Source of the DNA: Omphiscola glabra
Taxonomy: Eukaryota > Mollusca > Gastropoda > Lymnaeidae
DNA length: 64,000 nt
Direction: 5' to 3'
Assembly (NCBI GenBank): GCA_964017045.1
Contig: OZ024810.1
Coordinates: 13,007,342 to 13,071,341, forward strand
Each line of letters begins with the position of its first letter. Position 1 is the stretch's first letter. This document shows positions 50,663 through 61,985 of this stretch, piece after piece. Below the pieces are notes generated by a model. That model saw nothing but the letters and a program-made list of their open reading frames with translations, was not told where the DNA came from and made no database searches. A program made the translations under genes and the position numbers.

Positions 50663-51186
50663 ACACTTTATTAATAAAAAGCTTGTTCTCCTTCTTGTCT
50701 TCTTATGCCCAATTCTACATGGAGGGGTCAAGGTGAAGTACAAGTGGCGATGTGCTTCAAGGTGTGAAGCCTGTAAATATTAATTTTAAGCTAAAAGTTT
50801 ACAGATATTGAATTTAAATACTTTAATTCCAAGTAAAGATATATGTGAAAAGGTTTCAATTTACTTTTTATTACTCAAATGAGCTTCTGATGTTATATAA
50901 GTTACGGACAAAACCGGAAATCGGTCAAAATCTGAAGTGTCGGACATTGTAACAGAAAGAAGACATAAAAATGTAATTATGATTTCAAGTAAATTACTGC
51001 TAGCTTAACTGATTGTTGAGGTAATGTTTTGATGCAGTTTGAAACTCTTCAAAAGTGTTAATAAAATGTTGAATTTTTTGTATCTATGCTATTTATTTGC
51101 AATCACTATTATTGTTTATTTTTAATTTATTTTTAATTTTTTGTAAAAATGACCTATGTAGTTATCTTTCTAACATTATTCTAAAT

Positions 51187-51383
51187 CAGCAGTTCTCAAC
51201 CTGTGAGTCACGACCCCTTTGGGGTCGAATAGCCCTTTACCGGGGGGTCGCCTAAGACCATCCGAAAATACATATAGACCACAGTTATGAAGTATCAACG
51301 AAAATAATTTTGTGTTTGGGTGTCGCCACATCATGAGGAACTGTATTACTTGGTCGCGGCATTAGGAAGGTTGAGAGCCACTG
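51187..51383 (+). mobile_element. SPIN-like hAT MITE, copy 4
   Basis: The termini are CAGCAGTTCTCAACCTG and AGGTTGAGAGCCACTG. The flanks are ttctaaat on both sides, a perfect 8-bp target duplication, so this is the youngest-looking copy. It has the same orientation and body as copy 2. Confidence 0.88.
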
Positions 51384-51419
51384 TTCTAAATGCCCTATTA
51401 CATTGTTCGTGTGTTTTTA

Positions 51420-51500
51420 AATCCTTTACATTAACTTCGCTTTGTTCGTGGCTAGCTGGAAAAATCTTCAGACGGCTAACTGACCCCCTTATGTCATCTT
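51420..51500 (-). repeat. Dispersed TE tail fragment
   Basis: The reverse complement contains gtcagttagccgtctgaaga and ttccagctagcc, matching the family at 1985 and 45945. The GC-rich gcggccccggtacc text at 51780-51830 downstream looks like another TE fragment. Confidence 0.5.
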
Positions 51501-52314
51501 AGTTTTGCCCATAGACATCGTTAAACCCAGATTGTAAATGTGGATTGACAAAAAAAGGGGCAAACATAAAACACGATATACACCAAGCACTGTTAAACAG
51601 GAGAACGTATCGGCGAACAGAGGGAAATGCGTCATACACCTTCTCTCCACCGAAGCTACAAAGCCATTGCCGCTGGCAGCCGCCCAGCTTCCAGTTAACC
51701 TCTCGTTCATGGAAAGTCGAACAATCCCGAGAGAAAATACACCACAGTAAATAAATTGTAAATAATTAAATGTTTCTTGGGCGGCCCCGGTACCATTTGA
51801 TCGGTACCGTTCCGCGGCCTGGGGGTTGCGGAAACATTGACTGACATCATGTCCGTGGCCCCGAAAATTCTCTGCCCCAAGTCAAAACTGAACATATTAT
51901 TACGAGTTAAAATGTTCACACAATTAAACAAAGAACAATGGAGCAGTGAAATAAACAAATTTCACGCTAAAAAAAACATGAATTTAAACTAAATGGATAT
52001 GGTTAAATGAATGTTAATGCCGCGTTTTCATTTCGTCAACAATTTAAAAATTGTAATTTGTTAATAGAGATTTATTGCAATAGGAAAATAGCGAAATAGA
52101 CTTTGAGATCTGGTCTGGTTTCTAAAATTAAAAATTTATAATCAAATATATTATTTTGTCATTAAAACTATTAAAATTTATTATACATAATGTTAATTAT
52201 TATATTAATGTACGCTTTATTGGTGATTTCATTAAAAAATCACCACCAAAAAGATTTAATCGTCGGAAGAAAATAAATCAATATATATGAATCATGTTTG
52301 AACTCCCTTTATTA

Positions 52315-53173
52315 CAGTAAAAACTCTGGTTAGCGACCCTCTCTTAAACGACATCCTCCAACACAAGACCGGAAAAACATTTCACCGAGTCGTTGTGCTA
52401 TATAAACGACCTCTCTTTAACGACTTCCTCTAAAACGCGACTTGCGACTTCAAATAATTCAATTTTACGACCTTTCAGACCTTGTCGACACCATGACTGG
52501 TGTTCAAAGTGAGATACTAAAAGAACATGCACGGATGGGGGTATCAAGCAAAAAACTAGAAATAACAGCTTTCTTTTTTTTTAAACTGTTCAATGGTTGA
52601 ATAAAAAATAATTATAATATTATAAATGCGCTTATCTTATACATACATAGTTATAACTCTTAAGCATGCAATCAGCACTTGCACACGCTTTTAAACATCT
52701 ACCATACATGCATTGATTTTTTTTTATAATGGAACTAATAAGGAACAGGAAGATAGTGACTGTATTGGTTGTGAGACAGAGTTTAATTTATATTTCTGAA
52801 AGAAAGATGGTATATATCATTTTATTATTATTAATAGTTGTCTTATATAGCGCGTTACCCCAGCCTAGGGCTGGGCTCACCGCGCTGTGCATACACATAT
52901 TAGCAAAAGAGACATAATCGTAATCGTGACATTACAATAAAATACATTTATGTAATAAAGAACAGCTGTATAACAATAAAAACAAAAACAAATGCATATT
53001 CACCGTATTGCCTAAACATAATGGCACGTGTACTTTTTTGCATTTATTTTACTTGTTTACTTAATTTTATAAATGTCGTTTTTTGAAAATGTCTTACCTC
53101 TTTTTTAAGACCCTTCCAATGTACGGCCTCATTTTAATGGCAATTTAAAGGCCGTAAAACGGAGATTTTACTG
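52315..53173. mobile_element. pogo/Tigger-like Tc1-mariner MITE
   Basis: The left end TA-CAGTAAAAACTCTGGTTA is imperfectly inverse to the right end aacggagattttactg-TA. TA dinucleotides flank both sides, as for Tc1/mariner insertion. CAGTAAAAmCTC termini are typical of pogo/Tigger. At 859 bp with no transposase frame it is non-autonomous. A tatatagcgcg-family repeat (52840-52905) is nested in it. Confidence 0.65.
52840..52905 (+). repeat. Dispersed repeat, tatatagcgcg family, copy 2
   Basis: Near-identical to 37909-37975 and lying inside the pogo-like element, so it was either part of that element or inserted later. Confidence 0.6.
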
Positions 53174-54093
53174 TATTATGACAACCAGTAGAGAATAGCA
53201 ACATTAAATTATGAATTGATGAAGAAAAGCAACTCGGGCGCGCTTGATTACCAAATGAAGCTTATAAAAAAAACGGACGATTACATCACGCTTTATAAAA
53301 CGAGGGCACTCTGTCTTTGTTCAATGTACAACTGCAGTCTCCTTGAATTTGGTTTTGTCTGAATCCACAATAATAGTCTACTAGTGTTTGTTCAGTTGGA
53401 CTCTATTGGCTCTTCGTTGTATCAAATTCTAACATATTTTCTTAACTGGGTTCTTAGCACGATACAAGACCGGCTGGGGGTGGGGACTGCCCTACTAGGT
53501 GGCTGCTTTTATCTTCGGTAATATTCTTTGAAACGTATGTATTCATCCCTACAAGGCTGTAGGTTATAACTTTGGTCTACCCCGAGTATTTCATTTCCCA
53601 GGTACTGGTAATGTCGTTTTCATTGAATTAAAAAAAAAATATATTTCTATAATCTTTTTAAATATTGTATCTACTAATCTCATTCTATATAGAATTTTCA
53701 GAATTAAATCGTGACTTCTAAACATTCAGACCTGTACAAAGATTTTACACAATCTTGAAATAACAGTAACGTTCTTTAACATTTGTTGATACAATTTGTA
53801 GAGCTCATCTCTGATTTTTGTTTACAGGTATTTCAGCTCAGCAAACGCCGATGGAATACAACATAATGTACCAAAATTGTGTTTGTTCCTATTTTAAAGA
53901 GCCTATTAGTGGCTTATAATTGTGCATACACAGTTTCAGTATTTTGAAGGCTATCAGGTTTAAATTTAGTACAATGGTTTGCAGTGAAGGCACGTTCTTA
54001 CTATTCCGATTGTAATTAATAGAGTTGCGTAGCACTAATAAATTATTAAATGATGAGAATTTTTAAGATATTGAAGTCTTTAACATATTTCAG

Positions 54094-54180
54094 TTTTTAG
54101 AAACCGACCTGTCCAATGAAGTTTATGATGTCATGACGGATACTCGGAAAAGAGCAAGTGATTGTAATGAGGCAGAATGA
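54094..54180 (+). pseudogene. Exon-like fragment ending in stop
   Basis: After a tatttcag acceptor an open frame reads FLETDLSNEVYDVMTDTRKR and then ASDCNEAE before TGA. The composition is coding-like. It resembles a terminal exon, but no polyA signal follows closely. Family not recognised. Confidence 0.35.
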
Positions 54181-54315
54181 CTTTTTTTTTGGTAATTTCT
54201 AATCTTTAACTTAAGTCAGCAAGGAAATAGTTCACAAAGGTTTTATTCAGAAATTGAAACAAAGAATTGTTTCGTTAAAAAATATGTATGATAATAGTTG
54301 GCCTTTCTAAAAAAA

Positions 54316-54447
54316 ATGCTATCTGTGTGTTCTGATTCACCTACAAATATGAATGCAACAGATCTTGTTACACTTTCAGAACCAGCTTCTTCTTTAGCTG
54401 ATTCTCACAGAAGGGAAGATGATCTATTCATGGAAATGAGTGCTTAA
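54316..54447 (+). pseudogene. Short coding-like frame
   Basis: ATG at 54316 starts a 43-codon frame (MLSVCSDSPTNMNATDLV, later REDDLFMEMSA) ending in TAA. A possible acceptor (cactttcag) lies inside it. It sits 136 bp after the fragment at 54094, so both may derive from one decayed gene. Confidence 0.3.
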
Positions 54448-54652
54448 GCGGCCTTACCCCTATTCTCGATTTCATATGATCTGACTCTGAGCATTTCTTT
54501 AAATACATTCGTCATATATTGGAAATTGGAATGTAAAAAAAAAATAGTAACACTAAAACTTGAGTTAAAAACAAAGACTTAAAATTTTTTGTAATAGTCA
54601 ATATAGTTTTAATATTCATTTTTTCCCCCTGCTATAATCTTTACCATAGTGA

Positions 54653-54808
54653 CTAGCTGAAGAGATTGATAAAATCATTAATTACAGTGCCCCAGGTTTC
54701 GATGGTATAAAATGTGTGTCTGCCCTATGCGATGGTAATTGTTTTAATTTTGTGCTATTAATTTTTAATATGATACGGCGATATCTTCATTTGTGTGATT
54801 ACTTTTAA
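54653..54808 (+). pseudogene. Coding-like fragment with DGNC motif
   Basis: The frame reads LAEEIDKIINYSAPGFDGIK and then CVSALCDGNCF before drifting to hydrophobic sequence and TAA. APGFDGI resembles the APGxDGI motif of LINE reverse transcriptases, and DGNC resembles the catalytic DGNCLF box of OTU cysteine proteases. Neither is followed by enough matching sequence to decide. Confidence 0.3.
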
Positions 54809-55167
54809 ATATACACATGCTTCATGATATTTTTACCAAAAAATTTCATTGTTTGAAAAAAAAATGTGTCAAAAAACATAATTGAACATATAAAAAAAGT
54901 GTATATTTTATTTTTAAGATATTAATGTTGGGGATATAACTGTTGTCATACTTTTAATTTTATTTTCAATAAACTTACTTCCCTTAAATTACTCCCTTAT
55001 AATATGATAAGTATTAATATCATTGCACAAATTTTCTCTAGAGTTAGCATAGTTATTTAAATGCATAAAATTTTAAAAGATATTTAAAGGCATTGCTTTC
55101 CCTTTATCTGGCGTGCATTTTAAAAAAAAAAAAAAAAAAACATTTTTGTCTTTTTTAATGGATTTAA

Positions 55168-55266
55168 GATCCTCTAAACATTGACATGAGTAATCTTGAA
55201 TATGCCTTCAGACGGTGGAGTGGACTTGTGGAGAAAGGGAAGTTACTCATTGATGAGTTGGGTTAA
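55168..55266 (+). pseudogene. Exon-like fragment ending in stop
   Basis: After a possible atttaag acceptor, 32 codons read DPLNIDMSNLEYAFRRWSGL and then VEKGKLLIDELG before TAA. Strongly coding-like but unrecognised. With the three preceding fragments it outlines a broken plus-strand gene over 54.1-55.3 kb. Confidence 0.4.
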
Positions 55267-55507
55267 TTTAGGTTCTTAACATCGAAGTCTAGCTCATTCA
55301 TATCTGGATATCAGATACGACAACTGAAACATTTAGATGGCTCAATTGATTTCAAAACATATTTATTAACTTCTGTGTACAAAACAACTTTGTTTGCGAG
55401 CCCTTGGTTAGCTATATTACTTTGCTAATTTGTGGTTTTGAAAGAAAAGAGTTTACACACTCTAACGTTGGGGAAATTTTTTTTGAATGTGTGTGGTAAA
55501 TAGTTAA

Positions 55508-55666
55508 TCAGATGGATTTAACATAAAGGAAATCAATCACAATTTATGTAGTGACAAACAGATTAAGAGGCGCTGCCACCAATTCCCTAAGGTTACCCGT
55601 GGTACAACACTAACATGTAGGGGACCTGCGTGTGGAGACAAATGTCTTGCATGGTATCTGCCTTAG
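55508..55666 (+). pseudogene. Cysteine-rich coding-like frame
   Basis: About 52 codons including RRCHQFPKVTRGTTLTCRGP and then ACGDKCLAWYLP. The TLTCxGPxxGxxxxxxLP shape recalls the end of molluscan F5/8-type (discoidin or fucolectin-like) domains, which I state from memory of the fold, not a search. A second frame just after it reads STVVWYLPNY. Possibly a lone relic exon. Confidence 0.3.
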
Positions 55667-56787
55667 AAAGAGCACAGTCGTGTGGTACCTACCCAATTAC
55701 AACTGAAAACAAGGCCAGAAATAGGTTTTATCACGATTACTAGTTGCTGCTAATGGATATGATGCAGGGGTGGGTTGTAGTAACCCAGGCCGACGGTTTT
55801 ATCATACAGCCTTTGAGAGGACTGTTCCTAGGCAACCGTTTTCCCAGCTATTTAGAGAATTATTCACCAGGTAGAAAACAATTAGCAGAAACCCTGTTAG
55901 AGGTCGTTTGACGACACCCCGAGATGGGAAATGGTGTATTTAAGTCGTTCATATAACCACCCAGTAATAGAAAGTTAGATTGCTAGTGCAACTAGAGCAG
56001 CACTACACACCGACCATCTGCTCCTTGATTGATACCGTCCCATTTGCCTTATCCATCAAATCTAAACTATTATCTTATGAAAAATACAGCAAACAATCGA
56101 GCCCAAGCTGATTTGACCCCCCAGTCATATGCCATTTTCACTCCAGTTTTTTCAGAAACTACAGTTTTGGATATATTTTTATGACAATAAAATTAAACAC
56201 ATTTCTGATGCTTATACACACATAAACATTGATCTTAAGATTTCTGTAAAAAATTGAAATATCTCATTTGTTTCCCGAAGTTAAATTTTAAGTGCAAGAC
56301 AATACTATTTTACTCTTGTGAATTAACGTTGAAAATGAGTTTGGTACATTATGTATGAGAGTCGCCAATAGTTAGAAGCCTGGATAGAGTTAAATAAGGA
56401 AAATGGGAATTAAGATGTTGCGTCAATGGAGAAATTTAAGGAGTAATAACGTATGGATTTGATATTCGATTCCGGATTAATCAGATGCACTTATCCAAAA
56501 TAGCACGTAGCTTGTAGCACGTTGTGCTTTATCACAGGTTACAACGGGAATCTAATTCTAGTTTGAGGTAAAGTGTGGTTTTTATCTAGGAGCAGAAACT
56601 GAGAAAAGGGTATTTATGGCGCTGAACAAAGTCAAATAATTTTCCAACTTGTAGACAACACTGCTGCTTTAAGCCCACTAAGTTCAGGCTACATTCTGCC
56701 TCAGTTTGGAAGGTTGCATTCTTGATTCTGACACAATGCTGGCCCACTGCGAATCCAGTACTAAACTGTACAAGTATTCTTAATATT

Positions 56788-57048
56788 CTATAGCCTGTGA
56801 TCTGTGTCGTGAATCACACTCTCGTTTTCCGAAACAGCTTTGTGTGTTTCATCTTTTACAATTTGCAGGGGAGGAATAGGCAATGGTATGTCTAGAACTG
56901 GATTGCTGGATACAATAGTGAATGTAGATGACGCTACTGTATTTTGAGGAGCAGAACTAGTAACTTCTATTGCGCTTGGATTCAACCAAGATGTTAATTT
57001 TGCAAGTTTAACCTTTTTCCTTGTCACCTCTGCTGCTCTTACTCTCTT
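56788..57048 (-). pseudogene. Coding-like exon, possible hAT/ZMYM N-terminus
   Basis: Just after a tag that could be a splice acceptor, the minus frame reads KRVRAAEVTRKKVKLAKLTS and then WLNPSA, then about 60 low-complexity residues (IPLPIPPLQIVKDETHKA) to a stop. A basic helix followed by KLxSWL/KISSFF is common at the start of hAT-derived MYM/TTF-type proteins. No following zinc finger or transposase exon was found. Confidence 0.35.
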
Positions 57049-57544
57049 CTATGCTCCACTCCTAAAACTACGTTTTATTTCCCATTAAGGGTTATACACC
57101 TAGAAGCATATAAATTTAATATAAATATTTTTATTGTAATAGTGGCGATCCGTTCAAAAGATAATTTAAAAAATTAATAAACGTAATTATTTTTAATAAA
57201 GTATTTGTCTGCCCTTTCCAACTCACAAGTGCCCGACTATAAAAACGATCATTGGGAAATGACTGATATGGTGCAATTAATCAAATCTAATTATTTGTTT
57301 GAGCTATACTGTGTAATGTAAGATGAACATGACTTTCAGATTTTAACAGTGACTGCAATTGATTATTATACCTAAACACATATATATTTCTGCCTTCAGC
57401 TCAGATCTACGGTGACTTTTGGGTTCTATTTATTTTATAAATATGTTTTTCAGACACACAAAACAATATACTTTTCAGTCTAGAAATAATAAATCTTTTT
57501 GTTTGCTATATTAATAATAAATTTACTTTTAAAAGAATTATTCA

Positions 57545-57775
57545 TTGGAAGGGCCGAGTAGAAAAAGTACTTAAGCGTATTTTTTAAGTTTTGAGTAAAA
57601 TGTTTAAAGTTTTTAAATTCTAATTTCAATACCTTAAAAGCTGCTCGGGGTAACTCTGAATCAAACACTTATGGACAGTTTTCATGAATGATCTTTACAG
57701 GAATGATTCAGAAGAAGTAATCAAATATATTGCCTGTCTTAACTCATTTTTGAAAAATTGTAACATCTTTGTCTA
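57545..57775 (-). mobile_element. Truncated relative of the 1730-1984 MITE
   Basis: It begins gaagggccgagtagaaaaag tacttaag, the terminal repeat of the element at 1730, and runs in inverse orientation through tcaaacacttatg and caggaatgattcag. The second terminus is missing. Confidence 0.55.
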
Positions 57776-57989
57776 ACATGATTGTAAACCTATATTCTTA
57801 CCTTACTTTTATTTCGATTCATCTGGGAAATGTAAAACTTGTCGAGAGTTATTCCTCTTTAAAGGTTATTAAACTGTCTAACTTTGAGTCGCATTTATAA
57901 TATTTTTGGAATGTGCTGGGTTAAAATTGGGAATTTTAAATCCAATTAAATTTTCATCTTTCAACATTCATTACAAAATATGTAAAGCC

Positions 57990-58232
57990 CTGGGCCAGTG
58001 TCTACTGGGCACTTGCCTTACGACGGCACTGTTCTCCACGCTTCTCATATGGATGATACAGTTTGGCACTAGTGGCGTCGCAGGAGTTGTCGGGTTTGAA
58101 TTCTAGATGAGTTGCCGTCCAGGGGGTGCTGGTGACGTTTTGCTTTGGGCGGGGATTCAACTCCACACCATCAACTTGAGATTTGCTGAGTTTAGAGCAC
58201 TCTACCACCCAGCACACGTGTGTTAGTCATTT
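57990..58232 (-). mobile_element. tRNA-derived SINE
   Basis: On the minus strand from about 58210 the head reads gctgggtggtagagtgctct (A box TGGTAGAGTGC) and later ggagttgaatccccgccc (B box-like). The body then runs to the tgccaaactgtatcatccat block shared with 6440-6605. It is the clearest tRNA-like head in the window. Confidence 0.65.
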
Positions 58233-58474
58233 TGTCTAAATAAAAAGTATTTCAAGAAACAATTAAAACACAAACATTTTCTTTATTAAAGTAGCATTGC
58301 AACGCATGCCAGACACTCGCTAGTAACAATTAAAAACGCAAATTAAACTTATGTTGGGGGAAAAAAAAAGATAGTTTTGTTGCATGCATTATGTGAACCA
58401 TTTTGTGTATTTCAAAGCGGAATATAATCTATGACGAGTGAAGATATATTTTTAAATCATTTATACTAACTTCC

Positions 58475-58770
58475 TTTTTTTTTTCTTGTCTGGGTGGCGG
58501 ACTGTGTGGCAGACTGTCAAATTCTTCGGAAGGCTAATTGACCTACAACTCGTAAGCTGAAACTTGGCCCATTTGTTAGTTGGCAATAAATACACATTCT
58601 ATACAATTTTCAGACCAAATCCGACCCCAAAAATTACCTTTTTTCAAGGAGAAGATAAAGAAAATATGATGACACTGATTTCTTCACAAAATAAAATTCC
58701 CGATAACTGCGCTAAATAAGATTCTTAAAAAAATACCGTGTTTGCTGCGTAGTATTTTCTTTTGTTTTTG
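58475..58770. repeat. Two dispersed repeats, adjacent
   Basis: 58475-58630 is an inverted copy of the TE tail seen at 45945 (tcttcggaaggctaattgac, then cgtaagctgaaacttgg). 58684-58770 matches 41885-41990 (aaaataaaattcccgataac). Confidence 0.5.
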
Positions 58771-58812
58771 TGTAATAGTAATATGTATGGCATCTTTCCG
58801 TCTACGAGAGAT

Positions 58813-59150
58813 TTATCTTTTCTGATTGCAGCTCTTGGTGTGGCTAGTGAGACCGATCCTCGAGTGGCAGTCGCTTTTGCATGTCCCACACACGAATGCG
58901 GTGGAGCAGTGTTTTCTGGCCTTTCTCTGCGCTCTCTTTACAGCTGCTTCCGCCCTGTAGAGCTCCTCGGCACGTAGTGATCCTGCCTTCACTATGCCCC
59001 GCCATGTGGATCGATCCTCCGCCAGATCCTCCCAATTTGAGATGTTGATGTTGGCCGTCTTCATGTCTCTTTTGCATATGTCTAAGTATCTGAGACGAGG
59101 CCGTCCAACTGACGCCATGTCGCCAACTCGCTGTACAGCACGTCTCTATT
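58813..59150 (-). pseudogene. Non-LTR retrotransposon C-terminal fragment
   Basis: The minus frame reads GRPRLRYLDICKRDMKTANI, then NWEDLAEDRSTWRGIVKAG, then a charged stretch and CGTCKSDCHSRIGLTSH before a stop. This is the classic end of many LINE proteins: a GRPxLRxxDxCKRD box, a WxxLAxDRxxWR box, and a C2H2-like CxxCxxxCxSRIGLxSHxxxC finger. The frame is intact over about 100 codons but 5'-truncated near 59150, as in typical dead-on-arrival copies. Confidence 0.75.
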
Positions 59151-59216
59151 AATAGTAATACATGATGAAATAAATCAGCATTGTTAAAGCAGGGTCGGTC
59201 AATACAATATTGATAT

Positions 59217-59340
59217 GGTTCAGGGGTGTGAGAAAAATGTGCGTTGCGAGCCTGGTGACGAGCACTAATTGGGATTCTTACAAAGTGCGTTACCAGTACT
59301 TGTATGTATGCATGTTTTGTCAAATTTTAGGTCCCCACTC
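59217..59340 (+). repeat. Dispersed repeat, cactaattgtgattctta family
   Basis: Matches 42468-42600 through caggggtgtgag, cactaattgggattcttac and tgcatgttttgtcaa. From here to about 60480 no gene is supported. Confidence 0.5.
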
Positions 59341-60494
59341 ATTGCTCGATAATACATTTTTGTTCGAAAACTTTGTTTTTAAGGGTTGCTTAATTTATTT
59401 TTATTTAAGAAATATCTAGATTACGGAACTTATGAGTAGGACATGTGATATCCTGTGTACTTAATAAGTAAAATTTCGAATGACTAAAGCTTTACTTTTG
59501 AATGTTTCGTTAAAACCATCTCAATATGATTTTTTTAACACACTCAAGGCTGTTACTGTTACAGATGTGGAAGACGGTTATGAGATCCTTCTCTAGATTT
59601 ATAATTCTTCGTTTTACGATTTTCCGATACCGGTAGTATAAAAGAAAAACAATGCAAAAGTTTGGTTACATTTTCTATGAAGATATAAATATATCAAATT
59701 ACGTTAATATAAAATTATTAATATATATATGTTGTCAATTTAAGGTTATGTTTTATAATTTTTAGAAAAAGAAAAAACAAATTTAGTTTATGTGTTCAAA
59801 AAGGGTTTAGGATATTATATATCAGATAAATATTTCTCAAAATAAATTAAATGATGTTAAAAAGTTAAATATCCCTATAAACTATATATGTACTTCTTTA
59901 AAAAAAGAATTATGATGTGTTTTCTCAATAGCACGGCAGGTTGAAAAAAATCACAAAACACCTTCCACTATTATCCTGGTAACAGCGGGTTGTAAGGTTT
60001 AATTATTAATAACCAGAAAAATATACTGCGTTCCTCTGAAAAATAAAAACTTCTAAAGTGTATGAGCGTACACATACCTTAAGGGTCCTGTTAAAAATGT
60101 AGCTAAAGCATCCATCAAAATTAAAACATTTCTTTTTTAAACATTTAATTTCGATCCCGTTAATATTCCAGAAGAGAATAGTAAAAAGAACAAATTGAGA
60201 CTATTCTAATTCTAACAATTAAAATGTCTCTAAATATAACTTTTTTTAAAAACAATTCCAACGCTATGTCCGTCTGTGAATTAAAACGAAATATGAAGCC
60301 CTCCAGGAATTCATTTTTTAGATGTCCTCGAGATAATTTCACTGTACTATAATATCATTCAGAGAACTATTTAAAGTGAAAGTGTCAAATTGTGAATAAG
60401 CCTTGGACAGTAAATCCCAAGTTACTCAACATCACACGCAATGGACGCCCCTGAACTCTGTGATAAATTTAATATTAAAAAAAAACTTTAAAAA

Positions 60495-61985
60495 TAAATT
60501 AGTCCATCTTATAATACGCAAAAAGCTGCTGCTTCTTGAAAATATTTTTTCTTCCAAAATGTACTTTAGATTTCTTTTAAACGTACACTGTTACGCATGA
60601 TAGAATAAATGCCTAATTAAAAAGTGTGTACACTTAACAAAAATACCTAATGACTACATAGCAAAGTCACTAAATTTCGCCCTACGCAGGGCGACACCTC
60701 AAAGGCTATACATATTACCCTATAACATAAAAACATATTTGTTTTGTTATTGTATTTTCTTTCGGAACGCCGCTATTCTATTTATCCTGAATAATTTACT
60801 TGATCAGTTTAAAAAAAAAAAAAAACAACAGCAAAATAATTCATTGTCCAGTACAAGAACATATATTTTTTTTATTGATTGTAAGAAAGTTAATGTAATA
60901 CCAAGAATGTTACGAGATGCGCTATTTAAAATCGAACATGATCCAATGAGATTGAATGAGTATGTTAAATCATTTTAAAATTTAATTGATGAGCTGACAT
61001 AGCGTTGGAATTGGTGAATAACTTTTTCTTTTTTGCGACATCTAACAAAAGTTAGATTTCTTCTTTAAACCCTGCTTAATCTTTAAATAAACATTGTACA
61101 TGTTTGAGAAAACTTCAGTTCATTGAGTTTAAATAGGGGGGGGGGGGGGGGGGTCATGTTATTACACATCTCGCATAAAGAGTTTTTTTTGCAGACTGAG
61201 GGGTTGCTGACCTGGGGGGTTTGTTACCACCTTAATGCATGTGTGTTGTGAAGGGACAATCTTAAGTTTGAGATTAAGTCTCAACAGCATTTTGTGAAAA
61301 TATGGGTTGGTGCATTTTTAAGAAGACAGCAAAGCACCACTTGTAACACATGGAAATGTAAGAATACTTTTATTAAATTAATTATTTTTAATACTGTTCA
61401 TTTATTTTAAGAATCTGAAATACCATACAAATAAGTTTAAGTCTCTTTTTTTAAATGACATCCAATAACAGTGCTAAAAGAATTTGAATATAAACATTTA
61501 TAAAGAAAAACATAATATTTATTTCATAAAGAAGCATGTTTAGAAAAATAATTACATTATAATTGCATAACATGAATTTCTATCCTAAATATTTACCCGT
61601 AAAGTCATCTTTTATAGGAATGTGAATGTCATTATGTTGTGGGAGGAAGTAGACGACATCAATTTCTGAACATATGGCTACACGAATAACATTTCTTATA
61701 TATGAGACGAAAGACTTTAAAATACTTTCAGTAAAACCTTTCAAACTTTAAAATTAAAAAAAAATAAACAGATCGATCTGTCCAAAGCAAGACTTTTATT
61801 GTTGGTATTTATTTTTTCAACCAATTTGAGTAATTTTAGAGAAGTGATGCAATTTATAAATATGAAAAATATTTCAATATTATTCTTAAAGATCAATAAT
61901 TGTTTTTTTTTTTTTTTTTTTTGTGTAAAATATAAAGAAAATTAAATTATTAAACATGACAGAATGAAGTGATATATATTATTAT
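60495..61985 (+). repeat. 1.49-kb tandem duplication, copy 1
   Basis: Aligned by eye to 61986-63450 along its whole length. Markers: aaagtgtgtacacttaac at 60621 and 62119, agcgttggaattgg at 61001 and 62489, gaagtgatg/gaagggagg at 61841 and 63322, agaatgaagtgatatat at 61961 and 63430. The offset drifts from about 1498 to 1469, so many small indels have accrued and the event is old. Confidence 0.85.
60739..60978 (+). CDS. Possible terminal exon, unknown protein
   Basis: Copy 1 of the duplication keeps an open frame whose later half is coding-like: TYIFFIDCKKVNVIPRMLRD and then ALFKIEHDPMRLNEYVKSF before TAA. AATAAA follows near 61085. The N-terminal half is poly-Lys/Gln low complexity, so a real exon would start later, perhaps after an AG near 60853 or 60887. 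The second copy has a 3-nt in-frame gap, some silent changes, then a CGA-to-TGA stop and a frameshift. Family not recognised; it may also be a mobile-element end. Confidence 0.3.
   Translation: MFCYCIFFRNAAILFILNNLLDQFKKKKKQQQNNSLSSTRTYIFFIDCKKVNVIPRMLRDALFKIEHDPMRLNEYVKSF

Noticed and set aside
55760..56060. Possible promoter or LTR with tatttaag and ctagtgcaactagagc text
   Set aside because: No matching second repeat and no gene placed downstream; not enough to call.
58844..59323. 159-codon minus-strand open frame
   Set aside because: Out of frame with the clear LINE C-terminal motifs read in the neighbouring frame.
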